From: Azadirachta indica
Taxonomy: Eukaryota; Streptophyta; Magnoliopsida; Sapindales; Meliaceae
NCBI GenBank assembly: GCA_022749755.1
Contig: CM040442.1
Location: forward strand, 8,282,457-8,346,456
Direction: 5' to 3'
DNA length: 64,000 nt
Both the position numbers and the translations under genes were made by a program. The notes below the pieces were generated by a model, which saw only the letters and a list, made by a program, of their open reading frames with translations, searched no databases and had not been told where the DNA came from. How positions within the stretch are numbered: position 1 is the stretch's first letter; every line of letters starts with the position of its first letter. Positions 49,500 to 60,866 of the stretch are shown in pieces.

Positions 49500-51338
49500 C
49501 AGGAATTTCATCTTCGAGCTGGTTTAATTGAGTAGAACTTCAAGATTGTCAGGACTAGCACATCCCTAGCCCAGCGGGAATCATCAGATGAATGATTATT
49601 TGGAAGTTCAAGACCGGAAAGTATATCTTGCAGGCCAAGGAAGATGGGATATATCCTACCTGTTATGTTGCTAGAAAAGATAGCACGGAACCTTCCGAAA
49701 GAGTCACAAGGTTTCTAGCTCTTGAGGCATAAAGCCAGAAAGCTGGTTCTTCGACAAATCCAAAGTAAGAAGATTAGTCAAGTTCACCATGCTGGGTGGA
49801 ATTGCTCCTGTGATCTTGTTTTCACGGATTACCAGGTATGTCAAGAAAGGATTCTTGGAAAATTCTGGAAGAACCCCTGAGAGTTGATTCTGTTTGAGGA
49901 TAACTCTCTTGAGAGTTGGACAGCTCCCGACAAACGAAGGAATGCTTCCGCTAAATTGATTCAGACCCATATTCAGAACTCTTAACTGCTTTCCAAAACA
50001 AAGATTTGGAGGGATTTCTCCAGTGAAGCTGTTATTGGTAAAATCTAGCAGCACTAGACTACTGTTGATTCCCAGACTTTGAGGTATCACCCCAGAGAAT
50101 CGATTGTTATATTAAAGAATGTTCTTCAGTTTTTTGAGTTCAGTCATCTCCGAAGGTAATTTACCAGAGAGATTGTTGTTATACACATAAAGAGACTCAA
50201 GGGTAGCAATTCTCCGAATGCTAAACGGAATCTCACCAGTTAGATGGTTTTTGAAAAGTCCAAGGTCCTGCAACTTATTAAGCATCCCCAGTTCCTCTGG
50301 AATTTCACCTTCGAGTTGGTTTGAGTAAAAATTTAAGGTTGTCAAGGACTTGCACATCCCTAATTCAGGTGGAATCTTCCCAGATAAATGATTTTCCGAA
50401 AGGTCAAGAGTCGAAAGCATACCTAGTAGGCCAAAAGAACGTGGGATGCTGCCTGTAATGTTACTATGCACAATGCCTAGTTCTGTTAAGCTACTACAGT
50501 TGCCCAAACTTTCTGGAATCCCTCCACTAAAACTGTTAAATGACAAATCCAAAAAGGTCAAATTCTTGCATTTTTCAGAACCGAAATTGATGCTACCCTC
50601 CAGACTATTATCACTAACCTGTAAATAAACAAGGCTTTCAAGATTGTTTAGACTCTCAGGCAACAATCCCACCAGTTTGTTTTCCCCCAAATACAGTTCT
50701 TGCAATTTACTGCAATTCCCAATAAACTCAGGAATGGTACCTGATAACCTTTTATTATGTAACCATAAAGCCACAAGCTCACTCCCCTCACAAACATTCC
50801 CGGGAATTGAACCGCTAAGACTGTTATTGTGCAAATAAACATATTGCAAACTCTGAATATAAAACAATGTCTCAGGTATTTCACCATCTAATGAATTATT
50901 GTATAAGATCAAGAACTGCAAATTTTGCAAGTTCTTCAAGCTATCAGGTACTTCTCCAGTAAACTCATTTAAAGACAAATCCAATCTCTCAAGTGCACTA
51001 AAATTGCCTAACTGTGGTGGGATATTACCAGAAAGACTATTTAAACTCAAATCAATGGTTTGCAATTGTCTTAACTGACCAATTTCAGGTCCAAGACGAC
51101 CAAAAATCCCATAACTTGAGAGATTAAGAGAGACCACATTAGAAACATTATCACACTCTACCCATTTACAAGGAAAAGAATCTGAACCATTCCAGCTTGA
51201 GATTATCGAAGGTGATACAAAATTCCAATGCCTCAGTAGTGACAACAAAACCACCCCATCACCATTCAAAGCAAACACAGTATGAAAACAGACAAACAAG
51301 TTAAGTGACAGCAAGAAATGGCAAAATAAAAACTTCAT
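49500..51338 (-). pseudogene. PEPR-like LRR ectodomain, copy A (nonsense-interrupted, no kinase)
   Basis: Resembles the extracellular part of PEPR1/PEPR2, receptors for Pep danger peptides. The start at 51338 gives a signal peptide (about 1-24), an LRR N-cap and then plant-type LRRs up to 408 residues. TAA at 50112-50114 interrupts. The same frame continues to 49704 (TAG) with more LRRs, 544 codons in all without that stop. Copy B has TTA (Leu) at the same site, so one base change explains it. There is no transmembrane helix, juxtamembrane region or kinase before the duplicated flank; a full receptor is about 1,100 residues. 49500-49690 is a degraded extra LRR block. The 408-residue product could in principle be secreted as a soluble LRR protein, but decay is the more likely fate. 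Confidence 0.85.
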
Positions 51339-51973
51339 ACTGCAATCTGATCACTCACCAGTCACCAGTTTGAAATTGGTCAGAATGGACGAAAACAATT
51401 GTAGGAGATCTGACACCACCGCATCAATTATCACAATAATGATTATTTTCTTTTTGACAAGAATATGCATAAATCCGATACAAAACTATAGGTAGTGTTG
51501 AAATGCATGTTATAATACCTATTTTAATACAACCCAAAATACAATAAGACAAATTCCCACCTCCATTCATTAAATATATATGCACGTTTTATTCACATAA
51601 ATATTTATATTTTAAACTCCAAATACATACATACATAAATATAATTAAGGAAGACTGGCCTTCCTTCCTAGCATTGTCTTCTTAGCTTTTTATATAGGAC
51701 CATCTATATATTATTGCAAAAGTTATTAAATCACAAATCAAATTTAATATATACCATGTATTATAATAATATGGCTTTAACTTTTGAATTCAACATATAC
51801 CTACTATTTGTCTTTTTCTCATCATCAATTATACTTTTATTGTCTCGTATATTTTTATTATTAAAAAAGACGAAAAAAATAAAAAAGAGGTAGGATGGCG
51901 GTAGTAGGAATGGAATTTGGTGCATGGAGGGGGCAGTAACTCATGTATTGGTGACTTGAGTCTTGCAATATTA

Positions 51974-51976
<3 letters not shown>
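51339..51976 (-). promoter_or_regulatory. 5' flank of LRR copy A (P2)
   Basis: Contains the conserved upstream module shared with copy B: CTGGCCTTCCTTCCTAGCA near 51654, TTTTGAATTCAACATATACCT near 51783, GGAATTTGGTGCATG near 51910, and AGTAACTCATGTATTGGTGACTTGAGTC. The repeated order in each copy suggests an ancestral promoter carried along in the duplications. No TATA element can be assigned with confidence. Confidence 0.55.

Positions 51977-52011
<35 letters not shown>
51977..52011 (+). repeat. (TA)n microsatellite
   Basis: About 17 perfect TA dinucleotides directly after the promoter-like module of LRR copy A. Confidence 0.95.
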
Positions 52012-52013
<2 letters not shown>

Positions 52014-52154
52014 TTTTCAATAGGGATAATATCCCGAAGTTGAAGAGATTTTTCAGTTTATTTTTTATTAGTAATTTAGTAGTTTTCTTATTTCATGAGA
52101 ATTTGTGTGATATAGATAAAGTAAATTTCTTGAAGGTACTTGTAACCTGAGTCT

Positions 52155-52222
52155 AGCTTGGATGATCAAAACTTAGAGTGGGCAAAAAAGCTTGGATGAT
52201 CAAAACGTAGAGTGGGCAAAAA
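52155..52222 (+). repeat. 34-bp tandem direct repeat
   Basis: AGCTTGGATGATCAAAAC then (T/G)TAGAGTGGGCAAAAA occurs at 52155-52188 and 52189-52222 with a single mismatch. It marks the edge between the LRR copy A flank and the Mutator-like fragment and may be a scar of the rearrangement. Confidence 0.85.
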
Positions 52223-52232
52223 ATCTTGAAAT

Positions 52233-53067
52233 CTAAAAAACTGAACCAGATTGCACCAAAATCGATATGTTCGGTCCAGTTTTAATTTTTATTTGGTCCA
52301 GTCCGATTCCAATCTTTAAAAAACTGAATTTTTTTTGGCCTTCCTTATTAGTATATGTATTCAGCTTTGCATATGATTGCGTGAAATTTGATGCAGTCAT
52401 AGCAAGTATCCTCTTACTTGTACAATAAAGGATCCTTTTCATTGTTGCTGTCCCCAACCTTGTCCTCAGTTCATTGGCCATTGCATGAGTACTAATACTT
52501 GGATTTGTCTTGACTGTTGCATACAGTTTTTGAGCATCCCATGAATTGGTAGCCTCTGGTTTCTTTACCACTGGATCACATATCTGGCCTTTACCACTCA
52601 TAATCCTGATCATGAAAGTCACCCTATCAACTACAACATATCCTCCACTGACATCTTGGTAACGCGCACATGGCAATAACTCTTATTCTTCTCATTATTA
52701 ACTCTTTTGATCACAACACCCTCTTTAATCGGATACTCCTTCAAGCGTCTCCTGAATGCATGAACTGAGTTGAAAGTTTGTCCAACATGAAGCTCAACTT
52801 GTTCACCCCTCAATTGTCCCCTGTCTAGCCTATATCCAAGTTCTGTGCCTACTCTATCAACACAGATCCTTCTTCAGCCCTGTCATCATCAACTGCTGCA
52901 TTCTCAGCATCTGCACTACTACAATCAGAAAGTTTGTCACCATCTTCTTCATCTTCATATGTTGTCAGGTCTAGAGAACCTTCAGCTCCTGAGTCACTCT
53001 CCACTACATCACCAAGATGTATTCTGATGTGATCTTTATAAGCAGGATATTCTGTATTAAACGACAA
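52233..53067 (-). pseudogene. Mutator-like (MuDR) transposase N-terminal fragment
   Basis: Read on the minus strand: an acidic segment (53067-52849, YPAYKDHIRIHLGD then Asp/Glu-rich), then the plant MuDR N-terminal domain pattern (ELHVGQTFNSVHAFRRRLKE, 52813-52631), then a WDAQKLYATVKTNPSISTHAMANELRTRLG segment (52676-52233). The three parts are in shifted frames, so the reading frame is broken. The DDE catalytic domain and SWIM zinc finger are absent. It is a decayed transposase. Its continuation upstream (53068-53400) is part of the duplication and recurs at 47730-48110. Confidence 0.75.
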
Positions 53068-54450
53068 AGCTTCTATTTGTTTGAGGAGATCAAATGCTGC
53101 GACTGCTTAACTGTACTCTTTACTAGGCAAGAATGAATGTCAAACTTCCTCACGTGGATGCATGCTTAGGGTTGAGCGCTCCTGTTTAGTCTCAACTGAA
53201 ACTGACTTGAGATACAAACTCTTTTGTTGAAGAATTCTCACAGATGACGAATACCATTTGTGCCTATTTTTAACTGCCATCTTATAGCCCATGGCTCTTT
53301 GCACAAACTGATTAGCTTTGGTCTATCTGGTTTTTGGTCAGACTTGTACGTATCTGTGGCATTATAGGGTGAGAAGTGATAGAAAATAGAAAGCCGAAAC
53401 AGTTTACTTATGGTGTTGCACCAATTAAAACATCTAACACTACTTGGTATTGCTTAACCTCAATTCCTTTTATTTCTTGTGCATACGTCTTATGTTCTTT
53501 TAGGTTTTCACTTACAACTTCTATAATTTTTTTTTTGCGAAATTGCCTTGAGTCGATGCTTCTTATGGAATTGATTATAAACATAGCAGATGAAATAAGC
53601 TGTTGTTTTTGAGGTATTTTCATTTGTTGTTAAACTTTTTAAAGTGAGAGTATTTGATTCTGGCTTAGTGTTTTGATTAGTTTCATTTGATTTAGGAGTT
53701 AGTGGCTGACCGTTTTGTTTAGATAACCGTGGTTGAAAGTAAACAACTAATGTTCTTTTAAGCAAATTTAACAAATAATTCTCAAATTGAAATCATGTTG
53801 GCAATTGACCAAAACTAATAATAATGGCAATAAATATCTAGATAATGTAAATGTGATATGCAAGTTTTCCCAATATCACCTAACATTTTATTTGGTTTGG
53901 TGGATGTGAAATAGTATTTTGAGTCGAATTGTGAAAAAGGTTTTCATCTTGAAACAAAGGTCCCATAATAATAATATCACCATCAATGGGTTGGTCTCCT
54001 ATTGTTGTAGAAATTCTTTGGTCTCAAAGTTGAGTTCACAATGAATACTAGTAAACCCATCACTCAAAATGATTGAACTTTTTACCCAAAAAAAAAAAAT
54101 TTAAATTAAAATTGAATGCCTTATTTGAATTGAGAAGATAGCAATAATGCATACTTATGAATGGTAAAAATTAGTTCAATTGGGATCAAGATTTAAATTT
54201 GAGGTACCATTTGATCTTGTTTAATTTTCGCAAAATGAATCAACCACCCACACCATTATTACTTGCTACCCATGCCAATGATAAACAAAGATGAAAACAG
54301 AGCTAAATCAACTATGGAACACCTGACATTTTTCCTATTTTGAGTTCAAAAACAAGTTTAAACTTTCCCTGTCAATGGAATTCATACATTGATTAAACTA
54401 TAACAGTAAAGAAAAGCAATAATTATCTTCTTCTCAGGTTGTAGAACGAT
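53020..54450. repeat. Segmental duplication block B (3' flank of LRR copy B)
   Basis: Partner of 47730-49499, with the same order of conserved words, including the end of the Mutator-like gene. Divergence is moderate, with scattered substitutions and short indels, so the duplication is not very recent. The insertion that block A carries at 48880-49190 is missing here. Confidence 0.85.
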
Positions 54451-54479
54451 TGAGCACAAATCTATCGTATACTTTAAAC

Positions 54480-56386
54480 ATAGTCATAAAGAATTTCCTC
54501 CCCATATCATCCGGAATTTCATCTTCAAGCTTGTTTGAGTATAGCATAACTTTAAGCTTCTCAGAACTTCCTGCCTGAGCTGGCATTGTCTAATTCGCAG
54601 ACGAATGATTATCTGGAAGTTCAAGACTAGAAAGCATATCTTGCAGGCCAAGGAAGATGGGATATACCCTGCCTGTTATGTTGCTGGCAAAGATAGCAGA
54701 CAACCTTCCCAGTGATTGTACGAAAGGTCCCGAACCACAAAATTTACAAGATTTCCTAGTTCCCAAGGTATAGGCCCTGAAATCTTGTTCCTGGACAATT
54801 GAATAGACTTGATATTAGTTAAGTTCACCACGCTGCATGGAATTGTTTCTGTGATCTTGTTTTCACTGATTACCAGGTATGTCAAGAATGGATTCTGGGA
54901 AAATTCTGGAAGAACCCCTGAGAGTTGATTCTGGTTGAGGATAACTCTCTCGAGAGTTGGATAGCTCCCGACAAACGAAGGAATGCTTCCCCTAAATTGA
55001 TTCAGACCCATATTCAGAACTCTTAACTGCTTTCCAAGGCAAAGATTTGGAGGGATTTCTCCAGCGAAGCTGTTATTGGTAAAATCTAGCAGCACTAGAC
55101 TACTGTTGATTCCCAGATTTTGAGGCATCACCCCGGAGAATCGATTGTTATATAAAAGAATGTTCTTCAGTTGTTTAAGTTCAGTCATCTCCAAAGGTAA
55201 CTCTCCAGATAGATTGTTGCTATACACATAAAGAGACTCAAGGGTAGCGATTCTCCAAATGCTAAACGGAATCTCACCAGTTAGATGGTTTTCGGAAAGT
55301 CCAAGGTCCTGCAACTTATTAAGCATACCCAGTTCCTCTGGAATTTCACCTTCCAATTGGTTTGAATACAAATTTAAGGTTTTCAAGGACTCGCACATCC
55401 CTGATTCAGGTGGAATTTTCCCAGATAATTGATTTTCCGAAAGGTCAAGAATCGAAAGCATATCTAATTGGCCAAGGGAAGAGGGGATACTGCCTGATAT
55501 GTTGCTACTCACAATGACTAGAGTTGTTAAGCTACTACAGCTGCCCAAACTCTGTGGAAAACCACCACTAAAATTATTATATGACAAATCCAAAAAGGTC
55601 AAATTCTTGCATTTTTCAGAACCCAAAGTGATGCTACCTTCCAGACTGTTATAACTAACTTCTAAGCAAACAAGGTTTTCAAGATTGTTTAGACTCCCAG
55701 GTAAAAATCCCATCAGTTTGTTTCCACCTAAATAGAGATCTTCCATTTTACAACAATTCCCAATAGACTCAGGAATAGTACCTGATAAACTGTTATCAGT
55801 AACCATAAAGGCACAAGGTCACTCATCTCAAAAACATTCCAAGGAATTGAACCGCTAAAATTGTTATTGTTCAAATACACATATTGCAAACCCCGTACTC
55901 GAAACAACGATTCAGGTATTTCACCATCTAATGAATTGTTTTACAAGTCCAAGAACCACAAATTTTGCAAGTTCTTCACACTATCAGGTATTAATTCTCC
56001 AGTAAACCCATTTGAAGACAAATCCAAGCACTCAAGTGCACTACAATTGCCTAACTGCGATGGGATATTCCCACACAAACTATTCAGACTCAAATCAATG
56101 TCTGCAATTGTCTCAAGTGACCAATTTCAGGTCCAAGCTGACCAGAAATCCCATAACTTGAGAGATTAAGAGAGACCACATTGTAAGAACCATCACATAC
56201 TATTCGTACCCATTTACAGGGAACAGAATCTGCACCCTTCCAGCTCGAGCCTATGGAATATGGAACAGGGTTCCAGTGCCTCATCAGCGACAACAAAACA
56301 ACCCCATCACCATTCAAAGCAAACACAGTATGAAAACCGACAGACAAGTTATGTAGCCGCAAGAGAAGGCAAAAGAAGAACTTCAT
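54480..56386 (-). pseudogene. PEPR-like LRR ectodomain, copy B (frameshifted, no kinase)
   Basis: The start at 56386 gives a signal peptide and LRR N-cap, then one missing base in LRRQLQT(I)DLSLN near 56099 shifts the frame (stop at 56090-56092). LRR coding continues through 55800-56090 with a TAA at about 55942 and another shift, then runs open from 55806 to 54676 (376 codons) with about 15 LRRs closely matching copy A. This copy has Leu where copy A has its stop. 54490-54680 is a degraded extra LRR block equal to that after copy A. No transmembrane or kinase region follows. Translation of a full product is not possible. Copy B has Leu and Met codons preserved elsewhere, so it decayed independently of copy A. 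Confidence 0.85.
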
Positions 56387-57075
56387 ACTGTAATCTAATC
56401 ACTCACCAGTTTGAAGTTGAATAAGAATGCAGGAGATGTGATACCAACGCATCAATTTGTGTAGAAATTTATATATATAACGAAATTATAAGCGTGTTAA
56501 AATGGTCAAATACTGTATTTTGTGGTGCTATTTGTTTAATAAACAAGTTGAATCGTACATTAACTTTTGATACAATTAGTTAATCAGATCTACATGTTAA
56601 TTATAACACCTTATTTTAATACAACACCATATGACATAGCAAGACAAATTGTTACCTGTATTTTAATTCATTAGATATACGAGTGTGACTACATATTTTA
56701 TTCATAGTTTTATATATATTATAGGCCTTACATAAATATTTTTTTTAAACTCTATGTTTGATTAAGACTGGCCTTGCTTCCTAGCAACATCTCCTTAGCT
56801 TTCACCTACGACCTCGTATATAATATTAATGCAAAAGTTATTAAATCTCAAATCAATTGTTATACCATATATTATAATAATAGTGCTTTAACTTTTGAAT
56901 TCAACATATACCTGCTATTGCTCTGTCTTCATCAACAATTACTTTTATTGTGTTATGCATTATTATTAATTAAAAAAAAAGAAGTAGGAGGGTTGGTAGT
57001 AGCAATGGAATTTGGTGCATGTACCGGGTAGTAACTCATGTAATAGTGACTTGAGTCATGCAATATTACAATCTA
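56387..57075 (-). promoter_or_regulatory. 5' flank of LRR copy B (P3)
   Basis: Matches the copy A flank: GACTGGCCTTGCTTCCTAGCA near 56767, ACGACCTCGTAT near 56808, TTTTGAATTCAACATATACCT near 56894, GGAATTTGGTGCATG near 57007, and AGTAACTCATGTAATAGTGACTTGAGTCATG near 57030. A further trace, CTTGCTTTCCCTCCTAGCAAAAT, is at 57722 upstream of copy C. Confidence 0.55.
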
Positions 57076-57269
57076 AATGTTAGGTGGATTGTTTTTACAG
57101 AAATAAAAATCTGAAATTGATATTTTGAAACATATTTACCCTTAAGATATATCTATTTTTACTTTGTAAAATAAAAAATATAAGTTAAAATTTAAAAGTA
57201 TTAGAGAATAAAGTAATAAATTAAGTGTATTACTGAAATTGCAAAGAATAAGCAGTTCTTTTCAGATTT

Positions 57270-57470
57270 GTAGAGTACTTTGTTCCCAAATTCATCAGGA
57301 ATTTCATCTCCGAGCTGGTTTGAGTATAACTTCAAAATTGGCAGCAAAAAATCATCAATACTGTAATCTAATAACTCACCAATGACCACCTTGAAGTTGG
57401 GAGGATTGGAAACTCAGCGGATTTTGTACACCGGCTTGAAGCATCAAGAAATTGTGATTCTGCAAAGAAT
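57270..57470 (-). pseudogene. LRR copy C: start region fused to tail (internal deletion)
   Basis: On the minus strand, CAACTTCAAGGTGGTCATTGGTG then AGTTATTAGATTACAGTAT matches the bases just before the ATG of copies A and B. Directly after it comes the tail LRR block (LKLYSNQLGDEIPDEFGNK), which in A and B lies at the far 3' end. Everything between, about 1.7-1.8 kb, is gone, and the ATG is lost (ATGAAG has become TTGATG). It is a relic of a deleted gene copy. Confidence 0.65.
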
Positions 57471-58231
57471 ATGAATATAAATATCATAAAAAACTGCATG
57501 GTATATTAATCCGAATTTTGCAATACACACTAAAGGAATAAATCATGCCGTATTTTAGTTTTTCATACAATTAATTAATCAGATCATATGTCTTATACTA
57601 CCTAATTATTTTAATTCATTGAATATGAAGTGTGACTAAATATTTAATTCATAGTCTTATTTATAGGCCTCACATAAATTTTTTTTTAAACTCCAAATAT
57701 ATCATTTATAATTAAAGAAAGCTTGCTTTCCCTCCTAGCAAAATCTATCTAGGACCTCCTGTGTTTTGTTCGCGAAAGTTATTAAATCAGTTATTTTAAT
57801 AGTGAATAATTTATATATTATTGTAGAAATACTGTTGTAATCTAAATCCTCAATCCAAGCCTGATAAGGACGAGTCCACCTCTGATCTACGGACTTGGAG
57901 CACTAGTTGTTATTTTAATTACTGTTCAAACTTAAAGACCTTTAAGTCCACAGCATTTCCATAAAGTTTCTGAAACTCGGAATATATAGTCTGAAACCGT
58001 GTTGAAATCTTTGAATCCTTGGTTCGTTTCACATCTTATTTCAACTACTTGTAACCTGGAAAGAGGCAAAACAACTGTTGTTATCTATGTCCTCTTTTCA
58101 CATTCGATCTTTCTAGATTCAGCTGTTTTATAGTCTGAATTACCGTTTCAAAGCTTCAATCCAAACCCATGTCAGAACTGCTGAGGCTTAACTCTTGCCA
58201 ACTTTAAACAGGTGAGTGATTCGATTACAGT
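57471..58231. other. Spacer between LRR copies C and D
   Basis: The left part (57471-57800) resembles the upstream flank of the minus-strand copies. The right part (57840-58200) is of moderate GC and ends in AACAGGTGAGTGATTCGATT then ACAGTATGAAG, the same start context as the other copies but on the plus strand. No gene other than the LRR relics is seen. Confidence 0.45.
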
Positions 58232-59470
58232 ATGAAGTTTTACTTTTACCATTTCTTGCTGTTACTTGACTTCTCTGTATGTTTTCATACTGTCTTTGCT
58301 TTGAATGTTGATGAGGTGGTTTTGTTGTCACTGTTGAGGCATTGGAATTCTGTGCCACCTTTCATAATCTCAAGCTGGAATAGTTCAGATTCTTTTCCAT
58401 GTAAATGGAAGGAATAGAGTGTGACAATGCTTACAATGTGGTCTCTCTTAATCTCTCAAGTTATGGCATTTCTGGTCAGCTTGGGCCTGAAATTCGTCAC
58501 TTGAGACAATTGCAGGCCATTGACTTGAGTTTGAATAGTTTGTCATGCAATATCCCACTACAGTTAGGCAATTGTAGTGATCTTCAGATACTTGGATTTT
58601 TCTTCAAATGGACTGATTGGAGTACTACTTGATAGCTTGAAGAACTTGCAAAATTTGCAGTTCTTGATCTTGTATAACAATTCATTAGATGCTGAAATAC
58701 CCGAATCATTGTTTTGTATTCTGTGTATATTTGCACTATAACAATTTTAACGGTTCAATTCCTGTTAATGTATGTAAGGTGAGTAAGCTTGTAGCTTTAT
58801 GGTTACATAAAAACAGGTTATCTGGTAATATTCCTGAGTCTATTGGGAATTGCAGTAAATTGCAGGAATTATATTTGGTAGGAAACAACCTGGTGATATT
58901 TGCCTGTGAGTCGTAAACAACCATGAAAACCTTGTTTATTTACAGGTTAGTAATAACAGTCTGGAGGTTAGCATCACTTTCGGTTCTGAAAATGCAAGAA
59001 TTTGACCTTTTCGGATTTGTCATTAAATAATTTTAGTGGAAGGATTCCACCAAGTTTGGGTAACTGTAGTAGCTTAACAGCTCTAGCCATATTGAATAGC
59101 AACATAATGGGTACTATCCCATCTTCTTTTGGCCTACTTGATAAGCTTTCGATTCTTGACCTTTCAGAAAATCGTTTATCTGGGAAAATTCCACCTGAAC
59201 TAGGGACGTGCAAGTCTTTGACAACCTTAAAATTGTATTTAAACCAGCTCGAAGGAGCAATTCCTTCCAGCATTGGAAGCTCGACTAATCTCACTACTTT
59301 GGATTTGTCAAGGAACAAGCTTTCAGGGCTTATGCCTGGAGAGCTAGGAAATCCTGTAAACCTTGTAACTCTGAGACTTGCATACAATCATTTGGAAGGC
59401 TCTGGAGACTTGAGCTTCCAGGAGATTACAATTTGTCTGGGATGATTCCAACTCAGCCAGGGATGTGATA
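58232..59470 (+). pseudogene. PEPR-like LRR ectodomain, copy D (inverted, multiply broken)
   Basis: Opposite orientation to copies A-C. ATG at 58232 opens a signal peptide and N-cap (MKFYFYHFLLLLDFSVCFH), then a TAG at 58415-58417 and a frame change in CKW..ECDN. Further LRR pieces lie at 58405-58632, 58630-58916 and 59002-59445, each in a new frame or behind a stop. Near 59230-59260 the order of LRRs jumps from KSLTTLKLYLNQLEGAIP straight to a late-LRR motif (IGSSTNLTTLDLSRNKLSG), so a set of central repeats is deleted. No transmembrane or kinase sequence follows. It cannot make a long product. Confidence 0.82.
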
Positions 59471-60830
59471 CCCCTGACAACATTAATGGCTACACTGATA
59501 TCAAGTCGAAGATAAAATCAAAGATGAATTTAGGACACATATCTGTATGGTAGGTCTTTACGGGTATTTTGATCCATCTATTCTATAGATTTATGTATGC
59601 TGTTAGTCTCCAATCTGGAAAGAAGATGATGAGTGGTTTATCTACTGTTATAGTTTAATCAATGTATCAATTTCATTAACACTGAAAATTAATTAAAATC
59701 AATAAATTATTGCGGTCAAGTTAAGGATTGCCAATGACTTGGAATTGAGCGTGTATAAACTGTCAATTCGGCGAAAGGAAAAAGAATTTCATTTTCGGAT
59801 TCGGTGCAAATGTGGGACTGAGCAAAATAAGATTCCTTCCCCGTAGCAAATAATTTAAACACACAAAATCCTCCCTGAGTCAGCTTTTCAGGAGGATTAA
59901 TAAAAGAAATATAAATACTTAATATTTATTACAAATAACGATGGTCAAATTCTCTTTTAAATTTTCTAATTTATATTAAATTAAACTATTAAATAATAAT
60001 ATAAAAATATGTTTATATTATCAATTCTTAATCTCTCTTTACCTTAGGCTATTTTTTCAGTAACATTATACTCATACAATTGTGATAAAAATTTGTATTC
60101 TAATTAATATATCAATTATTAATACCAAGTTAGCACAAATATCAAAATTTCATTGTTCTAAATTTATGAAAACACAAATAAATAAATAAACAAATAAAAC
60201 TTAAGTGACAAATTTTTATACAAACAATATAAGAAGGCTGTATTATGATTATGTCCTAGGTGATTTAACAAATTTACTACTGATATAACAACATTATATC
60301 AATATCATTTTGTAACCAACCGCCGTTCATCCAACCGGCTCGTGGATCTTGCCTCTGATTCGACCACTCAAGCCGATGATTTTCGATTTCATGAGAACTT
60401 GTTTTTGTAAAGTAAATTTTAATGATAATTTTCGTCACATGCACAGTTGCTCGTAAAGCTACTAAGGTTGTGAATCTTTTGGGTGAGAGATTACCGCTAA
60501 ACTAAGGATTGCCAGTGACTTAGAATTGAGTGAGGCACCAATGAAATAATCATACAATCTCTTGATTACTGTTCAACCATTAAAAGAAGAAAGCAATCAC
60601 TTGTAACGATTAGTCCCATATAAGTATATATTAATTATCATATTAACAGATCAGAAAAATGATTATTTTTAAAGATTTAAATAACAAATTTCCGGAGAAG
60701 TATAAGATCTGGTAAAACATTAAAAAAAAAAGGCCACAATTTTGCATGAATTTAAGTCTAGTCCCAAGGGGTAAAATAACGGTAAAATAACGTTTTTACC
60801 AGAACGAACGCCAGGTCGAATTGAGTGGAG
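59471..60830. other. AT-rich intergenic DNA
   Basis: No gene recognised. GTTAAGGATTGCCAATGACTT then GGAATTGAG (59720) and TAAGGATTGCCAGTGACTTAGA (60503) share a phrase and bracket about 780 bases, possibly an old dispersed element or duplication. A moderate-GC patch at 60310-60370 has no coding frame. Confidence 0.45.
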
Positions 60831-60866
60831 CCCACGTGGGTCCACCCCCAAATCCTTTAAAAAGAC
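60831..60866 (+). promoter_or_regulatory. G-box palindrome and TATA-like element
   Basis: CCCACGTGGG (60831-60840) is a perfect 10-bp palindrome with the CACGTG G-box bound by plant bZIP and bHLH factors. CCTTTAAAAAG follows about 15 bases on and could serve as the TATA element. Downstream sequence is CT-rich and of near-genic composition, as in a 5' UTR. Confidence 0.55.

Noticed and set aside
52845..53027. Plus-strand frame rich in His and Leu
   Set aside because: Antisense of the acidic part of the Mutator-like fragment.
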